Shown: positions 28,118 to 37,025, numbered from the stretch's first letter. The stretch: 64,000 nt of DNA from Bacteroidia bacterium (GCA_030654175.1 JAURXZ010000042.1:62001-126000); one strand, 5' to 3'. Translations and numbers: made by a program. The notes: generated by a model not told the origin, from the sequence alone.

Positions 28118-28888
28118 ATGATTTTAACTGATACACATACCCACCTTTATTCCAAAGATTTTGATCCAGACAGATCTGAGCTGATTGAAACCGCCATAAA
28201 AAATGGCATAAAACGATTTTTTTTACCAAACGTAGACAGTGAATCCATTCCCGGAATGTTTCAGATGGAAAAACAATTCCCTGATAATTGTTTTGCAATG
28301 ATGGGCTTACACCCCTGTTCGGTAAATGCTATGTATCAGGATGAATTACAAGTGGTAAAACATTGGTTGAGCAAACGTAAATTTATTGGGATCGGAGAAA
28401 TAGGAATTGATCTGTATTGGGACAAAACTTTTCTGGTGCAGCAACAGGACGCTTTCAGAACCCAGATACAATTAGCCAAAGAATACAACCTGCCTTATGT
28501 GATCCATTCACGCAATTCATTTAACGAAGTAATGGAGATAGTAGGTGAATTTAAAAATGATGCCATAAAAGCCATTTTTCATTGTTTCAGCGGCAATGTG
28601 CAGCAGGCTGAAGAGGTAATAAGTGCAGGTAATTTTAAATTAGGCATTGGTGGTGTGGTAACATTTAAAAATTCGGGGCTGGATAAAGTGGTAGAGGCAA
28701 TTGACCTGAAACATTTGGTGTTAGAAACCGATGCCCCTTACCTGGCGCCAATGCCGCATCGTGGCAAACGTAACGAACCTGATTATTTAATGTTAACCGC
28801 AAAAAAAATTGCTGAAATAAAAAATATAAGTGTTGAAGAAGTCGCTGCAGTTACCACTCAAAATTCCATTGAAGTATTCGGGTTTTGA
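28118..28888 (+). CDS. TatD family metal-dependent deoxyribonuclease
   Basis: A 256-residue TIM-barrel hydrolase. The metal ligands are in place: H7 and H9 (DTHTHLYS), E in GEIGIDLYWD near 92, H in PYVIHSRNSF near 130, H in IFHCFSGN near 154, and D in LETDAPYLAP near 204. TatD proteins are 3'-5' DNases acting in DNA repair and decay; the YcfH/YjjV/TatD subgroups cannot be told apart here. Transcribed alone; a two-hairpin repeat follows directly. Confidence 0.93.
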   Translation: MILTDTHTHLYSKDFDPDRSELIETAIKNGIKRFFLPNVDSESIPGMFQMEKQFPDNCFAMMGLHPCSVNAMYQDELQVVKHWLSKRKFIGIGEIGIDLYWDKTFLVQQQDAFRTQIQLAKEYNLPYVIHSRNSFNEVMEIVGEFKNDAIKAIFHCFSGNVQQAEEVISAGNFKLGIGGVVTFKNSGLDKVVEAIDLKHLVLETDAPYLAPMPHRGKRNEPDYLMLTAKKIAEIKNISVEEVAAVTTQNSIEVFGF

Positions 28889-28904
28889 GTTTATGGGTAA
28901 TGCC

Positions 28905-29006
28905 GCGTTAGGGATTGCAACGTAAATCCTTCCCTTCCGCTAATTAGCGGAAGGGAAGATTGAAGTGTAAAGCCCGTCCTTTCTTTTTCAGAAAGGGAAC
29001 GCCCAA
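28905..29006 (+). repeat. Two-hairpin extragenic repeat, copy D
   Basis: GCGTTAGGGATTGCAACG, first hairpin with a 13-pair stem (CTTCCCTTCCGCT/AGCGGAAGGGAAG, loop AATT), linker GATTGAAGTGTAAAGCCC, second hairpin TCCTTTCT/AGAAAGGA, end AACGCCCAA. It sits between the converging TatD and DUF2723 genes. Confidence 0.85.
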
Positions 29007-29024
29007 ATGATCAATTAGATTAAA

Positions 29025-32000
29025 CTACTGACGCTCCCTCATTTTAGGGCTTAGCCCGTAAGCTTCGGTAAGGGCTTTATAACGCAGCTCAAGTTCTTTT
29101 GATAGTACAGTCTGTTTGAAATTATCGCTAAAATAAATCAAACGCTCACAAATATCCTGAGCCTGCTCTATATCGTTTTGATAAGATCCGAGATCCTTCC
29201 TGTCTAAGGAATAGTAGTATTTGATATTACTTTCAAAATTATTGAATAGCTTTTTAGCTACTGCATTGGCTTTATCAAAAGCACCTGCCTGGTAATAACC
29301 CATTACAATAGAATACATTGTTGCATCGTAAGGAACATTCTCCTGTGGAGTAACTTCGATCACCTTATCAAGAACTTTGATGGCTTTATCTTTTTTGCCT
29401 TCATCAATTAATGCATTTGCCAATGCACCAAAGCGCTGACGGATATTCAAAGCGCATGAACGAATGAATACATCATCCAGATAAACACCTTGCTTCTCCA
29501 TTCCGCCCCAGGCAAATTTCATTACCTTATCATACATAATATCGGCAGCGATGCGGGTTTCCTGAGTTTCCTGCTCATTTTTCTTGATAGGAACCAGACG
29601 GTATGCCAAACCTTCTAATTGTAAGTATGGCCCAAGATTCAAGTAAGAGCTGGCAGGTGCTGTTGCAGCAAAATAAATTGGTCGTTCCCAATTATTATTT
29701 GCCAACAGGTCAATAACCATCAGATCATTTTTTTGAACATAATTTCCGGTAACAGTCCAATCGATATTTTTCACGATTCTGTTAGCAAGCTCCTTAGGAA
29801 CGGTACCATTATTAACTACTGTGGCACTATCCACAGGAACGCGCATGTTTTTGGTTGGGAAATAATTGTAGTAGGTCTCTTTTGCCACTTGCACGGTATG
29901 GTCCTTATCATCCATCTTCACAAAATTCATCAGGTCCTTTACAGGAATAAATCCTTGAACCTTTGTTTCGTGATAATCATGGAAAAGTACTACATCGCGT
30001 GTTCCCTGACGGTACTGATCTCTTCTCAATGAAAAAGGAACAGGCTCTGAATCATACGCTTTATGTACCATTTGGTCGATATACCAATCCGTGTTCAAAA
30101 GTTCCAGACAAATTACACGCACATCGGTACGTATACCTTCCACTTCCTGGGCGTACCAAAGAGGGAACGTATCATTATCACCATTGGTAAAGAGAATAGC
30201 ATTTGGCGCGCAGGAATTTAAATAATTAGCTGCAAAATCACGTGCTATAGTACGGTTTGAACGATCGTGATCATCCCATCCTTCTCTTGCCATGATAGTT
30301 GGTACAGCCAGTAAACAAACGGCAGTAGCTGCAAGAGCACTTGTTGTCTGATTCATTTTCTTTTCAAGGAAATCATAGATAGCCAATACACCTAATCCGA
30401 TCCAGAAAGCAAAAGCATAAAAAGAACCTGCATAGGCATAATCCCTTTCACGTGGTTCAAAAGGCTTTTGATTCAGATAAATTACAATGGCTATTCCTGT
30501 GAAGAAAAACAACATACCAACAACAGCAGCATTTTTATTGTCTTTTTTGATGTGATAAAACAATCCGATTAGCCCTAATATCAAAGGAAGTCCGTAAAAA
30601 GCATTTTTTGCTTTGTTGTTATCTGCACCATCAGGTAATCCAACCTGTGGCCCTAATCGGGATTCATCCAATCCTGAGATACCACTGATCCAGTTACCAT
30701 CCGAATTATTTCCATGTCCCTGAATGTCATTTTGGCGACCAACGAAGTTCCATAAAAAATAACGCACATACATCTGACCCATCTGATAGTTGAAGAAAAA
30801 ACCTAAGTTTTGAGAAAATGTAGGTTTATCAATCGTTGTAGGTTCTCCTGTTTGAGGATCTGTAGTATTAATATGCTTGTATTTCCGTGGATCCGTCCAG
30901 TTCTTATATCCTGCAATGTGGTTGGATTGGCTGCTCCACATACGTGGGAAAGGGGTGCAGAAACGGGGGTCATAATTCGGAATAGAGTTTTTACGGTCAT
31001 CTGTAATAACGTATTTCCCTAATTTTTCATCTTGCGTATAAACGGGGTTTCCATCATCGTAAGGCTTTTTAGGGTCAACTGGAGCCGAAAAATACTGACC
31101 ATATAAAACAGGCCATGAACCGTATTGTTCACGATTCAGGTAAGACAATAAATTAACCGCATTTTCAGGATTGTTTTCATCCATTGGGGTATTTGCCTGT
31201 GAACGGATCACCAAAATCAAAAAGGATGAATAACCAATTAAAATTACTGTAAAACAAAGTATTACCGTGTTTAAAATAGGTTTTACTTTTTGAGCCGTGT
31301 AACGTAATCCGAAAACAATGCCTCCTATAAGTAATATGGCATAAATAATGGTTCCGCTGTTAAATGGCATACCCAATGTATTAACAGCAAACAACTCTAT
31401 TTTAGCTGCCAGCTTCACGATCATTGGAATAATACCACCTTGGATCCCGCCCAGGATCAAAACAGCTAAAGCAGAAGTAAAAATTAAACCTTTGCGTGTT
31501 ACAGTTTCATACTTTTTAAAATAATAAATAAATACAATTGCAGGGATGGCCAATAAATTCAATAAATGGACACCAATTGAAAGTCCGATCAAATAAGCTA
31601 TTAATATGATCCAGCGGTCGGCATGAGGGTTATCAGCTTCACGTTCCCACTTTAAAATAGCCCAGAAAACAATAGCAGTAAAGAAACTCGACATTGCATA
31701 TACCTCGCCTTCAACAGCTGAAAACCAAAAAGAATCAGTAAATGTATAAGCCAATCCGCCAACAGCACCTGCTCCGAATATTGCATACATTCTACCTGTA
31801 GTTAATTCCCCTTTTTTACCCATGATCTTACGCGCCAAGGCGGTGATGGACCAGAATAAAAACAAAACAGAGAATGCACTGGATAATGCGGACACGGCAT
31901 TGATCATCATTCCAACTTTAGCGGTATCGCCAAATGCAAACAAACTAAAGAAACGACCGATCAACAAAAACACAGGAGCTCCGGGAGGGTGCCCAACTTC

Positions 32001-32147
32001 CAACTTATAAGCGCAGGCAATATATTCACCACAATCCCAAAATGATGCAGTAGCCTCCATCGTACTCAGGAAAACAAAGGCCGAAATTGCAAAAACAAAC
32101 CAACCAATAATGTTGTTAAAGCGTTGATAATTAGAAGTATTATTCAT
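29025..32147 (-). CDS. DUF2723 multi-pass membrane protein (protein O-mannosyltransferase-like)
   Basis: A 1040-residue inner-membrane protein. The N-terminal half has at least ten membrane helices (for example IIGWFVFAISAFVFLSTM and GLIFTSALAVLILGGIQGGI) and the DUF2723 start FLSTMEATASFWDCGEYIAC with HPPGAPVFLLIGRFFSLFA, where the acidic D in the first loop matches the catalytic position of GT-C mannosyltransferases. The C-terminal part is soluble, with TPR-like helices (KDKAIKVLDKVIEVTPQENV). The family is widespread in Bacteroidota and is thought to glycosylate exported proteins; the donor and substrate are unproven. A TAAATTCG promoter-like site lies upstream. Confidence 0.88.
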   Translation of the reverse strand: MNNTSNYQRFNNIIGWFVFAISAFVFLSTMEATASFWDCGEYIACAYKLEVGHPPGAPVFLLIGRFFSLFAFGDTAKVGMMINAVSALSSAFSVLFLFWSITALARKIMGKKGELTTGRMYAIFGAGAVGGLAYTFTDSFWFSAVEGEVYAMSSFFTAIVFWAILKWEREADNPHADRWIILIAYLIGLSIGVHLLNLLAIPAIVFIYYFKKYETVTRKGLIFTSALAVLILGGIQGGIIPMIVKLAAKIELFAVNTLGMPFNSGTIIYAILLIGGIVFGLRYTAQKVKPILNTVILCFTVILIGYSSFLILVIRSQANTPMDENNPENAVNLLSYLNREQYGSWPVLYGQYFSAPVDPKKPYDDGNPVYTQDEKLGKYVITDDRKNSIPNYDPRFCTPFPRMWSSQSNHIAGYKNWTDPRKYKHINTTDPQTGEPTTIDKPTFSQNLGFFFNYQMGQMYVRYFLWNFVGRQNDIQGHGNNSDGNWISGISGLDESRLGPQVGLPDGADNNKAKNAFYGLPLILGLIGLFYHIKKDNKNAAVVGMLFFFTGIAIVIYLNQKPFEPRERDYAYAGSFYAFAFWIGLGVLAIYDFLEKKMNQTTSALAATAVCLLAVPTIMAREGWDDHDRSNRTIARDFAANYLNSCAPNAILFTNGDNDTFPLWYAQEVEGIRTDVRVICLELLNTDWYIDQMVHKAYDSEPVPFSLRRDQYRQGTRDVVLFHDYHETKVQGFIPVKDLMNFVKMDDKDHTVQVAKETYYNYFPTKNMRVPVDSATVVNNGTVPKELANRIVKNIDWTVTGNYVQKNDLMVIDLLANNNWERPIYFAATAPASSYLNLGPYLQLEGLAYRLVPIKKNEQETQETRIAADIMYDKVMKFAWGGMEKQGVYLDDVFIRSCALNIRQRFGALANALIDEGKKDKAIKVLDKVIEVTPQENVPYDATMYSIVMGYYQAGAFDKANAVAKKLFNNFESNIKYYYSLDRKDLGSYQNDIEQAQDICERLIYFSDNFKQTVLSKELELRYKALTEAYGLSPKMRERQ

Positions 32148-32193
32148 ATATAATTAAAAGTTTTGTTTGTAAACCTGTTCTCCTTTTTTAGTG

Positions 32194-32207
32194 CCGATAG
32201 CTATCGG
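32194..32207. other. Palindrome CCGATAGCTATCGG in the DUF2723 leader
   Basis: Perfect 14-base palindrome between the probable promoter (TAAATTCG on the minus strand) and the start codon of the DUF2723 gene. It may be an operator or simply a widespread extragenic palindrome. Confidence 0.4.
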
Positions 32208-32286
32208 GATGCGAATTTAGAAAAATAATTGATTGGTAATCTTTAAAAAAACATAAGATTTCTATTGCTCTTAAAAATATATTTAT

Positions 32287-32294
32287 TAGTTTTG
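32287..32294 (+). promoter_or_regulatory. -7 promoter element (TAGTTTTG) of tRNA-Gln
   Basis: Exact TAnnTTTG match 31 bases before the tRNA 5' end. Confidence 0.6.
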
Positions 32295-32325
32295 CAGCCC
32301 CAATCAATAATTATTGATTGTAAAT

Positions 32326-32398
32326 TGTCCGATGGTGTAATTGGCAACACGTCTGTTTTTGGTACAGAAGAGTCTAGGTTCGAGACCTAGTCGGACAA
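32326..32398 (+). tRNA. tRNA-Gln, anticodon UUG
   Basis: A 73-base cloverleaf: acceptor TGTCCGA/TCGGACA, D arm, anticodon stem TCTGT/ACAGA around the loop TTTTGGT (anticodon TTG, reading CAA), variable loop, T stem CTAGG/CCTAG with loop TTCGAGA, and discriminator A at 32398. CCA is not encoded in full (the DNA continues CAGAG). All stems pair. The integrase island begins immediately downstream, so the 3' half of this gene is the probable integration site. Confidence 0.95.
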
Positions 32399-32430
32399 CA
32401 GAGAGGAAAACTCACAACAACAAAAAGCAA

Positions 32431-32466
32431 ACAAAAGCCCCTTAATTAGGGGCTTTTGTCGTTTTT
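32431..32466 (+). terminator. Terminator of tRNA-Gln
   Basis: Eleven-pair stem (ACAAAAGCCCC/GGGGCTTTTGT) with a seven-base loop TTAATTA, followed by CGTTTTT. It lies between the tRNA and the integrase promoter. Confidence 0.85.
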
Positions 32467-32488
32467 GACTTATTTTAAGTTTTGGTAG

Positions 32489-32552
32489 TTTGTGATACTT
32501 TTTCTATATTTGTGATACCAGCAAGGTACTAACTAAAATGGGGTATCACAAA
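32489..32552. promoter_or_regulatory. Integrase promoter with three TTTGTGATAC operator-like repeats
   Basis: TTTGTGATAC occurs at 32489-32498 and 32509-32519 (direct, exactly 20 bases apart, two helical turns) and inverted as GGTATCACAAA at 32542-32552, ending two bases before the integrase ATG. The -7 element TATATTTG (32505-32512) runs into the second copy, and a TTTG 20 bases upstream (32481-32484) fits the -33 position. The arrangement suggests repression by a bound regulator, or integrase arm sites (inference). Confidence 0.6.
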
Positions 32553-32554
32553 AT

Positions 32555-33739
32555 ATGAAAGCAAACTTCACTCCCGTCTTCAACAGGAAAGATAAACTCA
32601 ATAAACACGGTAAGGCTCCAATTGAGATTCGTATGTATCAAAATCGGCAAAGAAGGTTCATTTCAACAGGTGTTTTTGTCACTCCGGTTGAATGGGATAA
32701 AAAAAGGCTGGAAATAAACAGTAAGTGCAGTGATTACGAGCTACTTAACTATCAAATTAGAGAATTGATAAGTAAATACGAAAAAGCTCAGGTAGAGCAT
32801 TCATTAAAAGGCAAATCGTTCTCAATCAACACCTTAGAAAACAAGAATGAGGTTTTCTTTAATGGATCATTTGTTGAATTTGTGAGAGAAGAAATCAAAA
32901 GCAATCTAACCTTAGGAGCGAAAACTAAAGTTAGCCATACAAATACAGTCAATAAGTTAGTGGAGTTCACAAAAACAGGAGACATCAAATTTGAGCAAGT
33001 GAATTATACGTTTGTGGATAATTTTCTAAACCACCTCAGGAAAGAAAAACTTGCTATAAATACGGTTCACAAACAACACAAAACCCTAAGAAAGTATATT
33101 GAGATAGCCATTAAAAAAGGTTATTACGATTTGCCTAACCCATGCAAAGACATAAAAGTAAAAACGGAGCAAAAAAAGAGGGAAGTTTTAACTTTAGAAG
33201 AAATGCAACAGCTTGAAAAACTGGATTTGCATAAATTTGTGGATAAGGTATCAATTGTAAGGGATATGTTTATTTTTTCGTGTTATACCGGATTGCGTAT
33301 TTCAGATGCTACCAATTTAAAAACTGAATACGTAAAAAAAGGAAAAGAAGGGTACGAATTGGAGTTTGTTACTATTAAAGTAAACAAAAGAGCCGAAATC
33401 CCTTTGTATAACTTGTTTAAAAAAACAAAGGCCAAATTATCCTCTCCTGAAGCTATTTTGGAAAAATATTACGATAAAAAAAATGAATTTGTTTTTCCAA
33501 GATTAACGGAACCTTTTATTAATAGTCACTTAAAGGTAATTGCGGAAGAAGCTAAAATTCTCATTAAGGTGACATTTCACACTGCACGCCATAGCTTTGG
33601 AACCTACATGGCAAACAAGATTCCAGTGCCTCAATTGATGCACCTGATGCAACATTCCGATATTAAAACAACAATGATGTACGTACACATGAATCAAGAG
33701 TTAGTTAAACAAGGATTATTAAAGGTTGATTGGAAATAA
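32555..33739 (+). CDS. Tyrosine recombinase / integrase
   Basis: A 394-residue site-specific recombinase of the Bacteroidota type. An Arm-DNA-binding N-terminus (KANFTPVFNRKDKLNKHGKA, then FISTGVFVTPVEWDKKRLEI) is followed by a SAM-like core-binding domain and the catalytic domain, with Arg in CYTGLRISDATNL near 247, HTARHSFGTYMA near 341-351, and His and Tyr in MQHSDIKTTMMYVHM near 366-377. All catalytic residues are present. It directs integration and excision, presumably at the adjacent tRNA-Gln 3' end. Two genes follow in the same direction with small gaps. Confidence 0.95.
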   Translation: MKANFTPVFNRKDKLNKHGKAPIEIRMYQNRQRRFISTGVFVTPVEWDKKRLEINSKCSDYELLNYQIRELISKYEKAQVEHSLKGKSFSINTLENKNEVFFNGSFVEFVREEIKSNLTLGAKTKVSHTNTVNKLVEFTKTGDIKFEQVNYTFVDNFLNHLRKEKLAINTVHKQHKTLRKYIEIAIKKGYYDLPNPCKDIKVKTEQKKREVLTLEEMQQLEKLDLHKFVDKVSIVRDMFIFSCYTGLRISDATNLKTEYVKKGKEGYELEFVTIKVNKRAEIPLYNLFKKTKAKLSSPEAILEKYYDKKNEFVFPRLTEPFINSHLKVIAEEAKILIKVTFHTARHSFGTYMANKIPVPQLMHLMQHSDIKTTMMYVHMNQELVKQGLLKVDWK

Positions 33740-33755
33740 TTAAAAAAATAAAATA

Positions 33756-34490
33756 ATGGAAAGGAATTTTGAAATAAATATTGAACAAATTATTTCTGAA
33801 GATTTTGTTGAATTTAATGAGGGAAACTTCCCTTATTGTTCAAATTTACAACAAAGCTTATACATTATCATTATGAATCTATCTTTTGAAAGAAAGCTTG
33901 GTGAGAGGTTAGAAGATGTTTTAGAAAGTACAGGAATCAAAACCCAAAAAAGTAAAAAAGCAATTCCATTATTAAATGGAAATTTACTCCAAGAATTAAA
34001 AAACCACAGCTATATTCCGGCAGTTAATATGGGCTATGTTTATTCATTGTTCCCTGATATCACTTTAATGCCTAAAGATAAAGATTACCCATTGTTTTTT
34101 TCTTTAAAATTGAATCAATTAGCTTTAGATGATATTGATGATTATTTATCATATCATTTAAAGACCACCTTTAATGATGATTTTAAAAAATTCAAACGAT
34201 TTTTAGAATTGCGCTTTAGAGGGGAAAAGGACATTATTTCAACTTTAAATATAGAAACTGCACAAGAGTGGATTAAAAATGAAAGTGGAGAAATAGAAAA
34301 CAAAATTATTGAAAAAACATCTCAAACCAAAGGGACTGTAAAACCAAAAACAAAAGAACGATATAAAAAATATTTTAGAGAATATCAAGAACTTACTAAA
34401 CAGGGTAAACTTCACAACCAAATTCTAAAAGATTTAAGCACCAAATATTCTGTTTCAATTAAAACAATTGAACGGGCGATTAATTCTTAA
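33756..34490 (+). CDS. Unknown protein with C-terminal HTH-like segment
   Basis: A 244-residue protein not recognised as a named family. It is acidic and helical at the start, with LERKLGERLEDVLESTG-like helices, and ends in a segment with the form of a helix-turn-helix: ILKDLSTKYSVSIKTIERAI. A basic linker (KGTVKPKTKERYKKYFREY) precedes it. It begins 16 bases after the integrase stop and is probably cotranscribed with it, which suggests an accessory role in element control. Low G+C composition is like the rest of the island. Confidence 0.6.
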   Translation: MERNFEINIEQIISEDFVEFNEGNFPYCSNLQQSLYIIIMNLSFERKLGERLEDVLESTGIKTQKSKKAIPLLNGNLLQELKNHSYIPAVNMGYVYSLFPDITLMPKDKDYPLFFSLKLNQLALDDIDDYLSYHLKTTFNDDFKKFKRFLELRFRGEKDIISTLNIETAQEWIKNESGEIENKIIEKTSQTKGTVKPKTKERYKKYFREYQELTKQGKLHNQILKDLSTKYSVSIKTIERAINS

Positions 34491-34523
34491 CAACTTATAA
34501 CTAGACAATTTGTTTTTTGTCTT

Positions 34524-34542
34524 GGACAAAATGTTTTTGTCC
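34524..34542. promoter_or_regulatory. Inverted repeat before the excisionase-like gene
   Basis: GGACAAAA (34524-34531) and TTTTGTCC (34535-34542) form an eight-base perfect inverted repeat in the only sizeable gap between 33.7 and 37.0 kb, about 70 bases before ATG 34614. It could be an operator, or a weak terminator for the upstream genes. Confidence 0.45.
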
Positions 34543-34613
34543 TTTGTAATTATTGTTTTAAGTTATTTTTACTTACTCTCTTTGCGGTCTCAACCAATAA
34601 CAATTGACGACCC

Positions 34614-34886
34614 ATGACTGAAATAATAATTACTTCAAAAACTGAATTATCAGAGATAGTTCAAGCATCTGTTCGTAAAGTTTTAAGCGAACAAACACAA
34701 TCCCAACCCGAACTCCAAGATCTCATTCCTATTGACGAAGCAATGAAGATTACAAACTTAGCACGCCAAACAATCTATGGCTTAGTCTATAATCGGAAAA
34801 TACCCTTCATCAAACGCACAGGTTCACGTAAATTATGTTTTTCTCGTAAGGCTCTTTTAGCATGGATTCAAGAAGGAGGTAAATAA
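34614..34886 (+). CDS. Excisionase-like helix-turn-helix protein (HTH_17)
   Basis: A 90-residue DNA-binding protein. After a helical lead (EIVQASVRKVLSEQTQSQPE) comes a MerR/Xis-type winged helix: LIPIDEAMKITNLARQTIYG, then LVYNRKIPFIKRTGSRKLCF and SRKALLAWIQEG. Such proteins in Bacteroidota integrative elements act as recombination directionality factors or as regulators of the replication genes. It is followed after two bases by the 34889 gene. Confidence 0.85.
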   Translation: MTEIIITSKTELSEIVQASVRKVLSEQTQSQPELQDLIPIDEAMKITNLARQTIYGLVYNRKIPFIKRTGSRKLCFSRKALLAWIQEGGK

Positions 34887-34888
34887 AA

Positions 34889-35260
34889 ATGCTCCCCTTT
34901 CATCAACTGGAGGATTACAACCATCACCTCCAATGTGCAGCGCAAGCATTAAATAAAATGCAAATTAAAATTGCTACAATGAAACGCAATCCTGCTATTC
35001 CTTTGGCAAAAAGAAAAGAAAACGAAGCCGCCTATTATGCGCTTAGAGAGTTTGTTGGGATTTCTGAAAGAACCTTAAACGATTTGATTAAAGGCAATGG
35101 AGAATTGGCTAACGAACAATTTTCAAAAGGTTATTTAAAAGAAAAAAAAGACAAAAGAGAAAGTGCAATGGGTGGTATTCCAAATTGTTATCTTGACAGG
35201 GAGGGCTACCGTGCATACCACGAATTAGAAGTAAAAAACAAATGGGGTAATTTATATTAA
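34889..35260 (+). CDS. Unknown element protein of 123 residues
   Basis: A cytosolic, helical, basic protein. LQCAAQALNKMQIKIATMKR is a probable coiled helix, followed by ALREFVGISERTLNDLIKGN, and the end GYRAYHELEVKNKWGNLY is aromatic. No family is recognised. The ATG follows the upstream stop by two bases, with AAGGAGG inside the upstream gene's end acting as a possible Shine-Dalgarno site. Its position between an Xis-like gene and the ATPase suggests a part in element replication or maintenance (inference). Confidence 0.6.
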   Translation: MLPFHQLEDYNHHLQCAAQALNKMQIKIATMKRNPAIPLAKRKENEAAYYALREFVGISERTLNDLIKGNGELANEQFSKGYLKEKKDKRESAMGGIPNCYLDREGYRAYHELEVKNKWGNLY

Positions 35261-35267
35261 AAAAAAA

Positions 35268-35298
35268 TCGGGACTGATGCGCTAACATCAAATCCCGA
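35268..35298 (+). other. Bulged hairpin in the leader of the AAA ATPase gene
   Basis: TCGGGA (35268-35273) and TGATG (35275-35279) pair with CATCA (35286-35290) and TCCCGA (35293-35298) around the loop CGCTAA. It lies 19 bases before ATG 35318, so it could act as an attenuator or control translation of the ATPase; no full T run follows. Confidence 0.45.
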
Positions 35299-35317
35299 AA
35301 AAATAATCTTAATTGGT

Positions 35318-36394
35318 ATGGACAAAATTAATAAAAATAGTTTTAACGAACTAACGCAAATACGTAACTCTAAACAACGCATGGAAGACGCTAAAAACCA
35401 GCCCAAAATAAATCAACTACTCGGATATATATGGCAAACGAATGAGCTTCACATATTGTTTGCCGATACCGGAATTGGTAAAAGTATAATAGCTGTGGCA
35501 TCTATTGATGCTTTAACAAAAGGTGCAAGATTTTTGTTTTTAGAAAATGAAAATGCCCCATTAACAGCACTATACTACGATTTTGAATTATCCGACAGGC
35601 AATTTAAAAAAAGATATTCAAATGATTACGATCAGGATCACGATTTTAGCCATAGCTTTTATATTGATACGATAGACTTTGCTGAACTTATAAATATGGA
35701 TCCTACCGCTTTATTTGTTGATTTATTATTTGAGCGCTTCAAGTATGATATTGAAAAGACAGGGACAAATATTTTAGTAATAGATAATTTAACTTTTTTA
35801 AGTACTCAAAGCTCGCAGGACACACAGGTAGCATTGGAAGTAATGAGAAGATTAAATGAACTAAAAAAACAATTTAACCTATCCATCTTAGTATTGGCAC
35901 ATACACCAAAACGTTTTTCAAGTGCTCCAATTACAATAAATGATCTGGCGGGAAGCAAACACCTAAGCAATTTTGCTGATAGTGTTTCAGCGATTGGAAA
36001 AAGCACCCAGGGTAAAAATATTAGATATTGGAAGCAGATAAAGCCAAGCAGAAGCGGGGAGTTAATATTTGATACGGGTAATGTTCTCATTCTGGAAATT
36101 GAAAAACAAGATGCTTTTTTAACAATGAAGCATAAGGGCTTTTCAAGCGAGTGGGATCATTTAAAAGAGGAAACAGGAAACGAGGAAACGCCACCACCAG
36201 TTTTTGAGGTAGTTGAATTATTAAAACAAAATTTAACTTATGGAGAGATTGCAGCAAAATTAGGCATTTCAAAAGGTACTATAACAAAATGGAAAAACAG
36301 GTATCCTCAACTATTCGTTTCCGTTTCCACCGTTTCCGAAGGTGGTGGTGTTGGAAACGGGGAAACATGGAAACAGGAAACAATAAAAATTTAA
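35318..36394 (+). CDS. RepA/RecA-like AAA ATPase with C-terminal HTH
   Basis: A 358-residue ATPase of the AAA_25/RepA type. Walker A DTGIGKSIIAVA lies near residues 49-61, a RecA-type core follows (TALYYDFELSDRQFKKRYSN), and Walker B is ILVIDNLTFLS near 152. The C-terminus carries a helix-turn-helix, TYGEIAAKLGISKGTITKWK (about 305-324). This architecture resembles plasmid RepA hexameric helicases, with an added DNA-binding domain that could recognise an origin. The iteron-like repeats that begin 0.65 kb downstream would be a natural target. A replication role for the excised element is inferred. Confidence 0.8.
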   Translation: MDKINKNSFNELTQIRNSKQRMEDAKNQPKINQLLGYIWQTNELHILFADTGIGKSIIAVASIDALTKGARFLFLENENAPLTALYYDFELSDRQFKKRYSNDYDQDHDFSHSFYIDTIDFAELINMDPTALFVDLLFERFKYDIEKTGTNILVIDNLTFLSTQSSQDTQVALEVMRRLNELKKQFNLSILVLAHTPKRFSSAPITINDLAGSKHLSNFADSVSAIGKSTQGKNIRYWKQIKPSRSGELIFDTGNVLILEIEKQDAFLTMKHKGFSSEWDHLKEETGNEETPPPVFEVVELLKQNLTYGEIAAKLGISKGTITKWKNRYPQLFVSVSTVSEGGGVGNGETWKQETIKI

Positions 36395-36404
36395 TATCAC
36401 AACT

Positions 36405-37025
36405 ATGAAAACTAAAACCAAACAATGTGAATACTGCTCCAAAGAATTTGAAGCCGTAAGATCAGATCAAAAATATTGTGCCCCCAATTGTAAACAAAAC
36501 GCCTACAATGAAAGATTAAGAGGTCAAAATGAAAATGTGAGAGACAAGGAACAATCACAACAAGCCGAATTCCATACAAATAGACTCCTGTTGCCAGTGG
36601 AATATTCTGCGGAGCAAAAAAGTATGGATAAACAGGCTGAAATACTTCCTAATGAAAGAGAAGAAAGACTTGCCATTGATGAATTCTTGAAACAACTTGA
36701 AAACGATACAATTAAAAGAAAAACTGATTCGGCAAACAAAATTTTAAAAAATTGGCTTCAGCGATTATTAGAATTTGACGAAGAAAAGGAAGTTCCTTTA
36801 TATAAAGCAAGATCTTTATATGAAGATATTGTTAGATCCACTTCTTATGCCCTTTATGGCATATCTAAAGATTATAAATATCTTCCGTTTATCAATAATT
36901 TACTAATTCCAAAAGTTGAAAATCTGCACAAGGCCATCAAACATTCAAGAGAACGGCATACAACCCTGAACATATCAAGTGATCTAAAAAGAAAATTTAT
37001 GGATATATTATCTGAAATTGATTGA
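36405..37025 (+). CDS. Zinc-ribbon protein of unknown function
   Basis: A 206-residue protein. The first 30 residues hold a four-cysteine zinc site: CEYCSKEFEAVRSDQKYCAP plus NCKQNAYN, of the kind found in small DNA-binding zinc ribbons. The rest is helical and charged (EEKEVPLYKARSLYEDIVRS), without a known domain. It starts ten bases after the ATPase stop, so the two are cotranscribed. Similar cysteine-ribbon proteins accompany the RepA-like ATPase in Bacteroidota elements, but no function is established. Confidence 0.65.
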   Translation: MKTKTKQCEYCSKEFEAVRSDQKYCAPNCKQNAYNERLRGQNENVRDKEQSQQAEFHTNRLLLPVEYSAEQKSMDKQAEILPNEREERLAIDEFLKQLENDTIKRKTDSANKILKNWLQRLLEFDEEKEVPLYKARSLYEDIVRSTSYALYGISKDYKYLPFINNLLIPKVENLHKAIKHSRERHTTLNISSDLKRKFMDILSEID

